A DNA stretch of 7,168 nucleotides from Paracoccus sp. (in: a-proteobacteria) (GCA_018056045.1 JAGPGI010000139.1:1-7168); one strand, 5' to 3'. Counted from the stretch's first letter, positions 1 through 6,161 are shown. Notes: generated by a model from the letters alone, not told the origin. A program made the numbers and translations.

Positions 1-51
1 CGCACCCGTCGCGTGACGCGACTCCCCCGCAGGATATTTGGGCATGAAAGA

Positions 52-795
52 ATGACAGAATTTCTGGACGGGCCGCAGGGCCGGCGGATCGCCTATAACC
101 GGCTGGATGGTATCGGGCCCGGTGTCGTGTTTCTGGGTGGATTCAGGTCGGATATGCAGGGCACCAAGGCGTTATTCCTTGAGGAATGGGCGCGGGTGCA
201 GGGCTTGCCGTTCCTGCGTTTCGACTATTCGGGTCATGGCGAATCGTCTGGCGCCTTTGAGGCTGGCTGTATCGGCGAGTGGTTTGCCGATGCCATGGCG
301 GTCGTCGAGGCTCTGACCGAAGGGCCACAGGTGCTGGTCGGCTCCTCGATGGGGGGCTGGATCAGCCTGTTGCTGGCGCGGTCGCTGCCCGGGCGTATCG
401 CCGGGCTGGTGACGGTCGCCGCCGCGCCCGATTTTACCGAGCGCGGCTTCTGGGCCGGGTTTTCCGAGCTGGAACAGGCCAAGCTGATGCGCGAGGGCCG
501 GCTTTTGCGGCCCAGCGATTATGGCGAGCCCTATATCATCACCCGCAAGCTGATCGAGGATGGCCGCGACCATCTGCTGTTGCAGGCGCCGCTGGATCTG
601 CCCTTCCCGGTACGCATGCTGCAGGGAACCGCCGATGCGGATGTGCCGGTCCTTTGGGCGACCGACCTGATCGCCCATGCCACGGGCAAGGATATGCGGC
701 TGACGCTGGTCAAGGGCGCGGATCACCGCTTTTCGGATGGCGAGTGCCTTGGATTGATCGCGGCCGCCGTGGACGAGGTTCTGGCGCGGCTCTGA
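52..795 (+). CDS. alpha/beta hydrolase, ABHD10-like
   Basis: Encodes a 247-residue soluble alpha/beta-hydrolase. Visible motifs in order: an oxyanion-type GGF turn followed by SDMQGTK (about 29-38), FDYSGHGES (about 57-65), the nucleophile elbow G-S-S-M-G-G with Ser99, the acid loop GTADADVP with probable Asp195, and GADHRFS with His225. The triad therefore looks complete. The GGF-SDM-GTK pattern resembles the ABHD10 type of serine hydrolase (acyl-protein thioesterase or esterase), but the natural substrate cannot be read from sequence. I chose ATG 52 because the family fold begins soon after it. A GTG at 13 would add 13 basic residues and has no visible Shine-Dalgarno sequence; the site before 52 (GAAAGA) is also weak. 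There is no signal peptide, so it is probably cytoplasmic. It converges on phaZ, so a role in ester or oligomer hydrolysis linked to PHB is possible but only an inference. Confidence 0.88.
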   Translation: MTEFLDGPQGRRIAYNRLDGIGPGVVFLGGFRSDMQGTKALFLEEWARVQGLPFLRFDYSGHGESSGAFEAGCIGEWFADAMAVVEALTEGPQVLVGSSMGGWISLLLARSLPGRIAGLVTVAAAPDFTERGFWAGFSELEQAKLMREGRLLRPSDYGEPYIITRKLIEDGRDHLLLQAPLDLPFPVRMLQGTADADVPVLWATDLIAHATGKDMRLTLVKGADHRFSDGECLGLIAAAVDEVLARL

Positions 796-801
796 CATGA
801 T

Positions 802-829
802 CAGGGCGCGGCCAACTGGCCGCGCCCTG
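802..829. terminator. strong GC hairpin between convergent genes
   Basis: A perfect 12-bp stem (CAGGGCGCGGCC at 802-813, GGCCGCGCCCTG at 818-829) closes on an AACT loop. It starts 6 nt after the hydrolase stop codon. Neither strand has a clear T-run after the stem, so it is not a canonical intrinsic terminator. Its place between two converging genes suggests a bidirectional transcription block or 3'-end stabiliser. Structure certain, function inferred. Confidence 0.5.
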
Positions 830-830
830 C

Positions 831-866
831 ATCCTTGCGAAACGACCGATCCTTGCGAAACGACCG
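831..866. repeat. perfect 18-bp tandem duplication
   Basis: The 18-mer ATCCTTGCGAAACGACCG occurs at 831-848 and again, without a mismatch or spacer, at 849-866. It is noncoding, lying between the convergent hairpin and the phaZ stop codon at 880-882. Two copies fit a recent slippage or duplication event. I see no further copies in the window. Confidence 0.9.
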
Positions 867-879
867 CGAGGCGATCAGA

Positions 880-2223
880 TCAGATGGCGATCTTGCTGTC
901 GTGTTCGTCCACGGGCGTAGCGGTGAGATTGACCGGTTGCGGGCCCTTGCGGCGACGGCGGGTCGGGGCAGCCGGGTCTGCGGCCTCGTCCATGAAGTCA
1001 AGCACCAGCGGACGGATGTTCAGCCGCCAGCTTTTCCCGGCAAAGATGCCGTAATGGCCGGCGCCCGGCTCGAGATGCTGGGTCTTTCGTTTCGCCGGCA
1101 CGCCGGTGCACAGGTCAAGCGCCGCGACGCATTGGCCGGGGGCCGAGATGTCGTCATTGCCGCCCTCGACCGTCATCACCGCGACATTGGTGATCTTGCC
1201 GATATCCACGGTCTTGCCGTTTACGGTGAAGCGGTTCTGGGCGATCTCGCGTTCCTTGAAGATGCGCTCGACCGTCGAGAGGTAGAACTCTGCCGTCATG
1301 TCCATGACCGCCAGATATTCGTCATAGAAGCGGTTGTGCTTGTCGCCCTCGGAGCCCTCGCCGCGGGCCTCGGCGAAGATCTTGTCGAGGAAGGCTTTCG
1401 CGTGGGTCTCGGCGTTCATGGCGATGAAGGAGGAAAGCTGAGCCAGCCCCGGATAGACCATGCGGCCGGCGCCGCGGAACTTGAAGCCGACCTGCTGGAT
1501 CATCAGGTAGTCCAGCTCGCCCATGGTCAGGCGGTTGCCGAAATCGGTGACCTCGGTCGCGGCTGCGTCGGGGTCGATCGGGCCGCCGATCAGGATCAGC
1601 GAGCGCGGCTGGGCCTCGGGGTCCTCGGCGGCCAGAAGCGCGGTCGCGGCCAGCGTCAGCGGTGCCGGCTGGCAGACGGCGATCACGTTGGTGTCGGGGC
1701 CGAGGTGACGGATGAAATCCATCACATACTGGGTGTAATCCTCGATGTCGAACTTGCCGCAGCTGACCGGGATGTCGCGGGCATTGTGCCAGTCGGTGAT
1801 ATAGACGTCGCAATCGGGCAGCAGCGACGTCACCGTCGAGCGCAGCAGCGTCGCGTAATGGCCCGACATCGGCGCCACCAGCAGCACCTTGCGCGGCATC
1901 GGGTCGCGGCGGGCGACGCGGAAATGCAGCAGATCGCCAAAGGGGCGTTTGATCTCGGGTTCGATATAGACGATGTGGTCCTGACCGTCCTCGGAGACGA
2001 CGGCGGGGATTTCCCAGTCCGGCTTGATCACCATGCGCGCGAAGCTGCGCTCGGTCACCCGGCCCCAGGCGGACATCAGCTTGAACATGGGGTTGGGAAT
2101 CAGGGCGAAGGCGGGGTAGGAACCGAGAGCACGCGCGCTGGCGCCCATCCATTCATTCGTGTTACGGATCGTCTCCATAGCGTCGTATGAGATGATCCCT
2201 TTGAGGCCTTTGTAAGTCGCCAT
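880..2223 (-). CDS. phaZ: intracellular polyhydroxybutyrate depolymerase PhaZ
   Basis: Encodes a 447-residue intracellular PHB depolymerase of the short-chain-length, cysteine-nucleophile type, which hydrolyses native granule PHB to 3-hydroxybutyrate oligomers and monomer. The protein runs from the family-typical N-terminus (about 12-60) to the nucleophile region VIAVCQPAP with Cys184, then GGPIDP (213-218), a GGNDDIS acid loop with Asp357 or Asp358, and GAGHYGIFAGKSW with His390. These positions agree with the Cys/Asp/His triad I recall for Ralstonia PhaZa1 (near 183, 355 and 388). There is no signal peptide, as expected for a granule-associated cytoplasmic enzyme. The C-terminus carries a basic TRRRRK patch (421-426). 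The start is supported by AGAAGG five bases upstream (2229-2234). It is divergent from phaC across 99 bp, so synthesis and mobilisation genes share one control region. Confidence 0.96.
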   Translation of the reverse strand: MATYKGLKGIISYDAMETIRNTNEWMGASARALGSYPAFALIPNPMFKLMSAWGRVTERSFARMVIKPDWEIPAVVSEDGQDHIVYIEPEIKRPFGDLLHFRVARRDPMPRKVLLVAPMSGHYATLLRSTVTSLLPDCDVYITDWHNARDIPVSCGKFDIEDYTQYVMDFIRHLGPDTNVIAVCQPAPLTLAATALLAAEDPEAQPRSLILIGGPIDPDAAATEVTDFGNRLTMGELDYLMIQQVGFKFRGAGRMVYPGLAQLSSFIAMNAETHAKAFLDKIFAEARGEGSEGDKHNRFYDEYLAVMDMTAEFYLSTVERIFKEREIAQNRFTVNGKTVDIGKITNVAVMTVEGGNDDISAPGQCVAALDLCTGVPAKRKTQHLEPGAGHYGIFAGKSWRLNIRPLVLDFMDEAADPAAPTRRRRKGPQPVNLTATPVDEHDSKIAI

Positions 2224-2264
2224 TGTAACCTTCTCGTTTTGGGCGCGCCGGAGCAGGACACGGC

Positions 2265-2292
2265 TTTACCTGTGAGTAGTGCTGGGCATAAT
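2265..2292 (+). promoter_or_regulatory. possible phaC promoter
   Basis: TTTACC (2265-2270) and CATAAT (2287-2292) are separated by 16 nt and resemble a sigma-70 promoter. A start near 2299 would give a leader of about 24 nt with the GGAGGA ribosome site in it. No exact CTGC-N3-GCAG operator occurs between phaZ and phaC, so direct PhaR control of phaC is not evident here. Confidence 0.35.
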
Positions 2293-2293
2293 G

Positions 2294-2320
2294 AATTTAC
2301 GGTCAGCGGAGGAATGTCAA
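2294..2320 (-). promoter_or_regulatory. possible phaZ promoter
   Basis: On the minus strand a perfect TTGACA (2315-2320 read in reverse) is followed, after a short 15-nt spacer, by TAAATT (2294-2299). The -35 would overlap the phaC translation start region, so phaZ and phaC initiation could interfere. The short spacer makes this tentative. Confidence 0.3.
2308..2313 (+). promoter_or_regulatory. phaC ribosome binding site (decides start)
   Basis: GGAGGA ends one base before ATG 2314, which is too close for efficient initiation, and nine bases before ATG 2323, which is well placed. Both ATGs are in frame and differ by only three residues. I therefore annotate phaC from 2323. A TTG at 2239 would run through the promoter region and is unlikely. 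Confidence 0.7.
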
Positions 2321-2322
2321 TT

Positions 2323-4767
2323 ATGGCGCGCAAGAACGATACCACGCAGGACGAATCTGTTGCCGAAACTCCTGCCAAGCCGGCGCGGCGCCGGGCTAGT
2401 AAACCGACCGCGAAACCGCCCGCTGACAAGGCCGTGAAAGCGGCGGTGCCGACCGCCGATCCGGCCAGGCCCGCACGGGGAGGCGCCAAGGAGGCCGCCA
2501 AGACCGCGACCGGGAAATCCGCAGGAAAACCCGCAGGAAAACCCGCAGGAAAACCCGCAGTAAAACCGGATGCAAAGCCTGCTGCAAAACCGGCGGCTGC
2601 GCCGACCAAGCCCGCGGGCCGTGAGGCTGCGGCCAAGACCTCGTCGCGCAGCGCCGCGGCGCGGGCGCGGGCTGCGGCGCGCAGCGATACCCGCACCGGC
2701 ACGCATCGCAAGGTCTCGGCCAAGGCCAAGTCCGCCCGGTCAGATACCGCCAAGCCTGATGCCGCCGCGCTGGATGCCGCCGACGCCGCGCTGCGCCCGG
2801 CCGGAGCCGCAACGCCGAAGGCTTCGCCTCCGCCCGCGTCCAAGCGCGCCGCACCGAAAGCTGGATCGAAAGCGGCGTCGAAACCAGAGGCCGCAAAATC
2901 CACCGGTGCCGGATCGGCTGCAGGCGATGCCGCTGCTGCCCAGCCCTCGGCCGCCACGGTTGCCGGCGCGACCGAGCGTTCGGTCGCATTTGCCGAGGCG
3001 GCGTTTGGCGCCGACAGCCGGCTGCCCGAACAACTGGCGATGAATATCGAGCGGATTGAATCGCTTACCCAGCGGCTGATCAGCGCGCTTGCGCAGCGCC
3101 AGCAGCGCAGCCCCGGCGTCGAGGCACCCGGACCCGAACTCTTTACCACCGCCGCCACCGCCTGGATGAAGCTTCTGGCCGAACAGCCCGAACGCGTGCT
3201 TGGCCAGCAGGTCAGCTATTGGGGCGAGACCCTGCGCCATTTCGCCGAGGCGCAGGCCGCGCTGGCGCGGGGCGGATTGCAGGCGCCGGCCAGCGAAGGG
3301 CCGAGGGACCGCCGCTTCTCGAACCCGCTTTGGGAAAGCCATCCATTCTTCAACTTCATCAAGCGCCAGTATCAGATCAATGCGCAGGCGCTGGAGGATG
3401 CGGCCAGCGCGCTCGACCTGCCCGGCATGTCGGACCGCCGCCGGATCGAGTGGTTCACCCGCCAGATGATCGACATGATGGCGCCGACGAACTTTCTGGC
3501 CACCAACCCGGATGCGCTGGAAAAGGCGCTGGAGACCGAGGGCGAAAGTCTGGTCAAGGGTCTGGAAAATCTGGTCCGCGACATCGAGGGCAGCGGCGGC
3601 GAGCTGATCGTCTCGCTGGCTGATCGCGATGCCTTCCGCGTCGGCGAGAATATCGGCACGACCGAGGGCACCGTGGTCGCCCGCAAGCCGCTTTACGAGC
3701 TGATCCAGTACAAGCCCACCACCGCGCAGGTCCATGAGCTGCCGCTGGTGATCTTTCCGCCATGGATCAACAAGTTCTACATTCTGGACCTGAAGCCGCA
3801 GAACAGCCTGATCAAGTGGATCGTCGATCAGGGCTATACGCTGTTCGTCGTGGCCTGGAAAAACCCCGATGCCAGCTATGCCGATACCGGCATGGACGAT
3901 TACGTTGCATCCTATGTCGAGATCATGGACCGGGTGCTGGACCTGACCGACCAGCCCAAGCTGAATGCCGTCGGCTATTGCATCGCCGGCACCACGCTGT
4001 CGCTGACGCTGTCGCTTTTGAAACAGCGCGGCGACGACCGGGTGAACTCGGCCACCTTCTTTACCACGCTGACCGATTTCTCGGATCAGGGCGAATTCAC
4101 CGCCTATCTGCAGGACGATTTCGTCGCCGGCATCGAGGATGAGGTCGCACGCGCCGGCATGCTGAGCTCGCATCTGATGACGCGGACCTTCAGCTTTCTG
4201 CGCGCCAATGATCTGGTCTGGGGGCCGGCGATTCGCAGCTATATGCTGGGCGAGACGCCGCCGGCCTTCGATCTGCTGTTCTGGAACGGCGACGGCACCA
4301 ATCTGCCGGGGCGGATGGCGGTCGAATACCTGCGCCGCCTGTGCCAGCAGAACACCTTCGTGGGCGAGGGATTCGAGGTCATGGGCAAGCGCCTGCATAT
4401 CCGCGACGTGGACGTGCCGCTTTGCGCCATTGCCTGCGAGACCGATCATATCGCGCCGGCCACCGACAGCTGGCGTGGCGTCGCCCAGATGGCATCCCGG
4501 GACAAGACCTTCATCCTGTCGGAATCCGGCCATATCGCCGGCATCATCAACCCGCCCAGCAAAAGGAAATACGGCCATTACACCTCGGATGCGGGTTTTG
4601 CGGATGGCTGGCAGGCCTGGCGCGATCAGGCCCGGCACCATGAGGGCAGCTGGTGGGAACGCTGGGGCGACTGGCTGGCCAAGCGCGCGGGCGGCATGGT
4701 CGCGGCCCGCGATCCCGGCGAGGGGCTTGGCCCGGCGCCCGGACAATATGTCCACGAGCGGCAGTGA
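2323..4767 (+). CDS. phaC: class I PHA synthase PhaC with long histone-like N-terminal tail
   Basis: Encodes an 814-residue class I polyhydroxyalkanoate synthase, which polymerises (R)-3-hydroxybutyryl-CoA to PHB at the granule surface. The conserved part starts near residue 220. The PhaC_N region begins around 305 and includes NPLWESHPFF (333-342); an alpha/beta-hydrolase core follows from about 495. The catalytic residues are visible: lipase-like GYCIAG with Cys553, ETDHIAP with Asp708, and SGHIAGIINPP with His737. The signatures NDLVW and FDLLFWNGD and the C-terminal GSWW are also present. Residues 1 to about 220 are Ala/Lys/Pro/Arg-rich, with no aromatic residue or Cys before Phe223, and include AGKP tandem repeats at 67-82. 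Typical class I synthases are about 590-625 residues, so this is some 190 longer. The tail resembles the DNA-binding tails of PhaF and AlgP; nucleoid or granule tethering is inference. There is no clear terminator before phaP, so read-through into phaP is likely. Confidence 0.97.
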   Translation: MARKNDTTQDESVAETPAKPARRRASKPTAKPPADKAVKAAVPTADPARPARGGAKEAAKTATGKSAGKPAGKPAGKPAVKPDAKPAAKPAAAPTKPAGREAAAKTSSRSAAARARAAARSDTRTGTHRKVSAKAKSARSDTAKPDAAALDAADAALRPAGAATPKASPPPASKRAAPKAGSKAASKPEAAKSTGAGSAAGDAAAAQPSAATVAGATERSVAFAEAAFGADSRLPEQLAMNIERIESLTQRLISALAQRQQRSPGVEAPGPELFTTAATAWMKLLAEQPERVLGQQVSYWGETLRHFAEAQAALARGGLQAPASEGPRDRRFSNPLWESHPFFNFIKRQYQINAQALEDAASALDLPGMSDRRRIEWFTRQMIDMMAPTNFLATNPDALEKALETEGESLVKGLENLVRDIEGSGGELIVSLADRDAFRVGENIGTTEGTVVARKPLYELIQYKPTTAQVHELPLVIFPPWINKFYILDLKPQNSLIKWIVDQGYTLFVVAWKNPDASYADTGMDDYVASYVEIMDRVLDLTDQPKLNAVGYCIAGTTLSLTLSLLKQRGDDRVNSATFFTTLTDFSDQGEFTAYLQDDFVAGIEDEVARAGMLSSHLMTRTFSFLRANDLVWGPAIRSYMLGETPPAFDLLFWNGDGTNLPGRMAVEYLRRLCQQNTFVGEGFEVMGKRLHIRDVDVPLCAIACETDHIAPATDSWRGVAQMASRDKTFILSESGHIAGIINPPSKRKYGHYTSDAGFADGWQAWRDQARHHEGSWWERWGDWLAKRAGGMVAARDPGEGLGPAPGQYVHERQ
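2521..2568 (+). repeat. 12-bp tandem repeat encoding AGKP
   Basis: GCAGGAAAACCC is repeated three times exactly (2521-2532, 2533-2544, 2545-2556), followed by a degenerate fourth unit GCAGTAAAACCG (2557-2568). Each unit encodes Ala-Gly-Lys-Pro (the last Ala-Val-Lys-Pro), phaC residues 67-82. The A-ending codons GCA, GGA and AAA contrast with the GC-ending codons around them. Units of 12 bp can be gained or lost without breaking the frame. Confidence 0.93.
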
Positions 4768-4777
4768 AGAAATTTTT

Positions 4778-4788
4778 CTGCATCGCAG
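4778..4788. promoter_or_regulatory. PhaR operator 1 upstream of phaP
   Basis: Exact palindrome CTGC-ATC-GCAG. It matches the CTGC-N3-GCAG-type site I recall for Rhodobacter PhaR. It lies 10 nt upstream of the proposed phaP -35 and 29 bp, centre to centre, from a second identical-pattern site. Confidence 0.75.
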
Positions 4789-4798
4789 CGAAAGTCCC

Positions 4799-4827
4799 TT
4801 GCAATGCTGCGGTGCAGAAAGTATATC
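4799..4827 (+). promoter_or_regulatory. phaP promoter
   Basis: The -35 candidate TTGCAA (4799-4804) and the -10 candidate TATATC (4822-4827) are separated by exactly 17 nt. A start near 4834 would give a leader of about 50 nt with an AAGGAG ribosome site. PhaR operator 2 fills the spacer, the classical position for repression by blocking RNA polymerase. Confidence 0.6.
4807..4817. promoter_or_regulatory. PhaR operator 2 within phaP promoter
   Basis: Exact palindrome CTGC-GGT-GCAG inside the -35/-10 spacer of the proposed phaP promoter. Together with operator 1 it makes two copies of an 8-base specific pattern within 40 bp, which is very unlikely by chance. PhaR binding here is inferred from family knowledge. 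Confidence 0.78.
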
Positions 4828-4883
4828 GGGGTCAGTTCAATTAAACCGGTGCTCAAGCTACGCGCCGACCAAGGAGAGAGCAA

Positions 4884-5360
4884 ATGGCTAAGACCCCCGA
4901 CTTCACCAAGACCCTGCAAGAAGTGATGGCGAAATTCCCGGTCGACACCTCGTCGTTCCAGGACGCCTTCAAATCGCAAACCGCTCTGGGCGAGAAAATG
5001 GCCAAGGTTGCTCTGGCCGCCGCTGAGCGTTCGACCGAGATTTCGTCGCAGTGGGCCAAAGACACCATCGCCCGCATGGGTGAGCTGACCGCTTCGAAAG
5101 AAGAGCCGGCCGAATACGCCAAAGCCGTCAGCGACTTCACCACTGCCGCTGCCGAAATGGCTGCCGAGCACATGGCTGCCTTCGCCGAAGTTGCGAAAAA
5201 AGTTCAGATGGACACCGTCGACCTGATGCTGACCGCTGGCAAGGACCTGGCTTCGGAAACTCAGAAAGCCGCTGAAAAAGCGACCCGCGAGACCCAGGCT
5301 GCCGTGAAAAAAGCCACCGCCGCCGCCAGCTCGGCGACCGCGGCGACCGCCAAAGCCTGA
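4884..5360 (+). CDS. phaP: phasin PhaP
   Basis: Encodes a 158-residue phasin (about 16 kDa), the abundant amphipathic protein that coats PHB granules and limits their fusion. The sequence is almost wholly helix-forming, Ala/Lys/Glu-rich, without Cys or Pro in the core (about 25-70), and matches the alphaproteobacterial phasin pattern, including the KDTIARMGEL and EYAKAVSDF region (about 54-88). The C-terminus (about 140-158) becomes a flexible Ala/Thr/Lys tail. ATG 4884 is preceded by AAGGAG seven bases away. Codon use points to very high expression: all eight Asp codons are GAC and all six Phe codons are TTC, whereas phaC next door often uses GAT. It lies 116 bp after phaC, has its own operator-bearing promoter and ends in a strong terminator, so it can be expressed independently of phaC. 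Confidence 0.95.
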   Translation: MAKTPDFTKTLQEVMAKFPVDTSSFQDAFKSQTALGEKMAKVALAAAERSTEISSQWAKDTIARMGELTASKEEPAEYAKAVSDFTTAAAEMAAEHMAAFAEVAKKVQMDTVDLMLTAGKDLASETQKAAEKATRETQAAVKKATAAASSATAATAKA

Positions 5361-5383
5361 TTTTCAGGACTGGTCGAATTCGG

Positions 5384-5414
5384 AAAAGGGGGATGGGCAA
5401 CCATCCCCCTTTTT
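5384..5414 (+). terminator. intrinsic terminator after phaP
   Basis: A perfect 13-bp stem (AAAAGGGGGATGG at 5384-5396, CCATCCCCCTTTT at 5401-5413) closes on a GCAA tetraloop of the GNRA class, and the descending arm runs into a T-stretch (5410-5414). It begins 23 nt after the phaP stop codon and separates the phaP transcript from phaR. Confidence 0.93.
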
Positions 5415-5427
5415 CATGCCGGTATTT

Positions 5428-5438
5428 CTGCGATGCGG
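5428..5438. promoter_or_regulatory. near-match PhaR site between phaP and phaR
   Basis: CTGC-GAT-GCGG differs from CTGC-N3-GCAG by one base. It lies between the phaP terminator and the proposed phaR promoter. On its own it is weak; its position near other TGC-rich elements is the reason to list it. Confidence 0.35.
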
Positions 5439-5477
5439 CGCGCCGCAGGGTGCCGCCGTCCAGCATGGCGATTTTCT

Positions 5478-5506
5478 TTGCATTTCTGCGGTGTATTTCC
5501 CATCAT
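5478..5506 (+). promoter_or_regulatory. phaR promoter with PhaR-type element
   Basis: TTGCAT (5478-5483) and CATCAT (5501-5506), spaced 17 nt apart, form a candidate promoter. Bases 5478-5495 match the phaP promoter element at 4799-4816 at 15 of 18 positions, including CTGCGGTG intact. This shared element suggests the same repressor acts on both, i.e. PhaR autoregulation. Confidence 0.5.
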
Positions 5507-5519
5507 GCTGCAAATGCAT
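5505..5519. promoter_or_regulatory. possible second PhaR site at phaR start region
   Basis: ATGCTGCAAATGCAT has inverted ATGC/GCAT arms and contains CTGC-N4-GCAT. It begins at the end of the proposed -10 and spans the expected transcription start of phaR, just before its ribosome site. Confidence 0.4.
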
Positions 5520-5532
5520 TCCCGGAGGATCC

Positions 5533-6120
5533 ATGGCTGAGGCTGAGAACACGACACCGCTTCTGATCAAGCGCTATGCGAGCCGTCGCCTCTACAATAC
5601 CGAGACCAGCGACTATGTGACTCTGGACGATATTGCCGGGTTCATCCGTGCTGGCCGTCAGGTCCGGATCGTCGATCTGAAGACCGGGGATGACCTGACG
5701 CGCCAGTATCTTCTGCAGATCATTGCCGAGCATGAGGGCAGGGGCGAGAGTGTGCTGCCGATCGAGGTTCTGGTCGATCTGGTGCGCAGCTACACCACGC
5801 AGGCGCAATCGGTGGTCCCACAGTTTCTGGCGGCCAGCTTCGAGATGCTGCGCGACGGGCAGTCGAAGATGATGGAGAATCTCTCGACCTTTCCGAACCC
5901 GATGTCCTCGATGCCGGGATTTGAGGCGCTTCAGCGCCAGCAGCGGCTGTTTCTGAAGGCGATGTCATCGGGTTGGCCCGGCAGCAGCAGCCCCGAGCCC
6001 GAGGAAGAGGCCGAGGCTCCGGCCACGCGCCGTGCGGGCAAGAAACCGGCCGAAGCCGAGGACATGACCGAGATCCGTCGCCAGTTGGCCGAATTGCAGA
6101 AGCGGATTTCCAAGCTTTGA
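5533..6120 (+). CDS. phaR: PHB-responsive repressor PhaR
   Basis: Encodes a 195-residue PHA synthesis repressor. Proteins of this family bind both DNA and PHB: they repress phaP and their own gene and are titrated off DNA when polymer appears. Residues about 10-70 form the PHB/PHA accumulation regulator DNA-binding domain (LIKRYASRRLYNTETSDYVT, 11-30, then LDDIAGFIRAGRQVRIVDLK and TGDDLTRQYL). A second domain at about 74-115 is the presumed polymer-binding and oligomerisation part. A Pro/Glu-rich linker (about 149-178) and a short heptad-like helix (about 178-195) end the protein. ATG 5533 is preceded by GGAGG at 5524-5528; the frame is open upstream to 5416, but that extension lacks a ribosome site and crosses the promoter. 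It follows the phaP terminator, so it is probably a separate transcript under its own control. Confidence 0.96.
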   Translation: MAEAENTTPLLIKRYASRRLYNTETSDYVTLDDIAGFIRAGRQVRIVDLKTGDDLTRQYLLQIIAEHEGRGESVLPIEVLVDLVRSYTTQAQSVVPQFLAASFEMLRDGQSKMMENLSTFPNPMSSMPGFEALQRQQRLFLKAMSSGWPGSSSPEPEEEAEAPATRRAGKKPAEAEDMTEIRRQLAELQKRISKL

Positions 6121-6132
6121 GCGAACAGCGGC

Positions 6133-6161
6133 TTGCACAGCGCGTTCCGTCACGCTAGACG
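6133..6161 (+). promoter_or_regulatory. possible tRNA-Ser promoter
   Basis: TTGCAC (6133-6138), a 17-nt spacer and TAGACG (6156-6161) would start transcription a few bases before the tRNA 5' end at 6171. Both hexamers match the consensus at only half their positions, so this is weak. The alternative is read-through from phaR, since no clear terminator lies between them. Confidence 0.28.

Noticed and set aside
574..585. CTGC-TGTT-GCAG resembling a PhaR operator
   Set aside because: It has a 4-nt spacer, lies inside the hydrolase coding sequence and is far from any promoter; its bases are explained by the codons.
831..866. Tandem 18-mers as a CRISPR remnant
   Set aside because: The copies are directly adjacent with no spacers, are too short for CRISPR repeats, and no cas gene is present.
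835..2190. Plus-strand open frame antisense to phaZ (451 codons)
   Set aside because: It is opposite the complete PhaZ coding sequence, with compositionally biased translation (His/Arg/Asp-rich), no domain and no ribosome binding site.
2740..4755. Long minus-strand open frame antisense to phaC (671 codons)
   Set aside because: It is fully opposite a convincingly identified synthase, has no recognisable domain, and is explained by the high GC content at wobble positions, which suppresses stops in the mirrored frame.
5416..5532. Upstream in-frame extension of phaR
   Set aside because: The extra codons have no ribosome site, begin just after the phaP terminator and cross the promoter and operator-like elements. 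ATG 5533 has a clear GGAGG and gives the family-typical N-terminus.
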